A DNA stretch of 64,000 nt from Streptomyces sp. SW4 (GTDB lineage Bacteria > Actinomycetota > Actinomycetes > Streptomycetales > Streptomycetaceae). Positions within the stretch are counted from its first letter, which is position 1. Each line of letters opens with the position of its first letter. Positions 63,816 to 64,000 of the stretch are shown here, piece by piece. Both the position numbers and the translations under genes were made by a program. The notes beneath the pieces were generated by a model that searched no databases, had not been told where the DNA came from, and saw only the letters and a list, made by a program, of their open reading frames with translations. Where the stretch lies: assembly GCA_003248315.1 (NCBI GenBank), contig QKWM01000004.1, positions 4,337,001 through 4,401,000 of the forward strand, given 5' to 3'.

Positions 63816-64000
63816 TCAGCGCAGGGCCGTCGCGTCGACGCCGAGCAGGTCCGACAGCGCGGCCTCGCCCGCCGCCGTCACCCTCACGGCCCGCTCGGAG
63901 CCGATCCGCACGCACCAGCCGGCGTCCAGCGCGTGCCGGCACAGCGCGGCCCCGCGACGCCGGCCAGATGCGGGCGGCGCTCGGTCCAGTCCAGGCACGC
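63816..64000 (-). CDS. ArsR-type regulator, C-terminal fragment at window edge, one frame break
   Basis: Only the last about 62 residues are inside the window. After one added G near 63948 the end reads CLDWTERRPHLAGVAGAAL and CRHALDAGWCVRIGSERAVRVT, then GEAALSDLLGVDATALR. CLDWTERRPHLAG with the following segment is the usual C-terminus of a Streptomyces ArsR/SmtB-like winged-helix regulator. The DNA-binding part lies beyond the window. It converges on the MHS transporter gene, with 138 nt between them in which I see no clear terminator. Confidence 0.7.
   Translation of the reverse strand, partial: VPGLDRAPPASGRRRGAALCRHALDAGWCVRIGSERAVRVTAAGEAALSDLLGVDATALR

Noticed and set aside
1..64000. 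Mobile island, prophage or secondary-metabolite cluster
   Set aside because: No transposase, integrase, attachment repeats, phage structural genes or polyketide/peptide synthetase domains were seen. Gene content is the ordinary Streptomyces chromosome arm-proximal core.

Overview
This window is chromosomal DNA of a Streptomyces species. It has very high G+C, strong third-position GC, many GTG starts, GTGA/ATGA stop-start overlaps, two streptogrisin-type proteases, a SepF-like protein, a LAXTG-anchored chitin/cellulose oxygenase and error-prone DnaE2. From memory, the gene order follows the S. coelicolor region running from prephenate dehydrogenase (about SCO1761) through der, sflA, dnaE2, the SCO1725-type lipase, hmgA and the citrate transporter to the aldehyde/alcohol dehydrogenase pair (about SCO1705). 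I could not check this by search. No tRNA, rRNA, phage, insertion sequence, CRISPR array or polyketide/nonribosomal synthetase cluster is visible.

Layout. 1-5 kb: tyrA, cmk, an acyltransferase and der, ended by a 40-bp palindromic terminator, then two uncharacterised genes facing them. 5.6-6.4 kb: a resuscitation-promoting-factor-like enzyme with LysM. 6.6-12.6 kb: a branched-chain-amino-acid-type ABC transporter with a fused permease, and a divergent binding protein. 12.7-19.7 kb: a hypothetical protein, a WYL regulator, an I78 inhibitor, a PAP2 phosphatase, a PIG-V-type mannosyltransferase and an MFS exporter. 19.8-23.9 kb: glutaryl-CoA dehydrogenase, sflA, a DUF5685 protein with a cysteine-rich tail, and DUF1684. 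24.2-26.6 kb: tandem streptogrisins. 26.6-32.4 kb: a DUF3533 membrane protein, dnaE2 and an ImuB-like polymerase. 32.4-38.3 kb: a cupin/MarR pair with a phased operator array, a sortase-anchored oxygenase, acetyltransferases, GntR and DUF72. 38.3-43.7 kb: an AAA ATPase, a deacetylase with two glycosyltransferases, and an SGNH lipase. 43.7-47.4 kb: a Ser/Thr kinase divergent from an ECF sigma/anti-sigma pair. 47.5-51.2 kb: a DrrAB-type exporter with TetR, and an orphan type ISP domain protein. 51.2-64 kb: hutC-type regulator and hmgA, TetR and molybdopterin oxidoreductase, CitMHS citrate transporter, MFS, aldehyde and alcohol dehydrogenases, an MHS transporter, and the edge of an ArsR-type regulator.

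Sequence quality matters for any reader. About 37 of roughly 60 genes, including housekeeping ones, contain one or more single-base frame breaks, around 70 in total. Nearly all fall in short G or C runs and nearly all are repaired by adding one base. I treat these genes as intact with sequencing deletions and give each gene its full span. The real biological curiosities are GC-rich tandem repeats of different unit at or beside stop codons, several clean operator-like palindromes, and a few unusual proteins.
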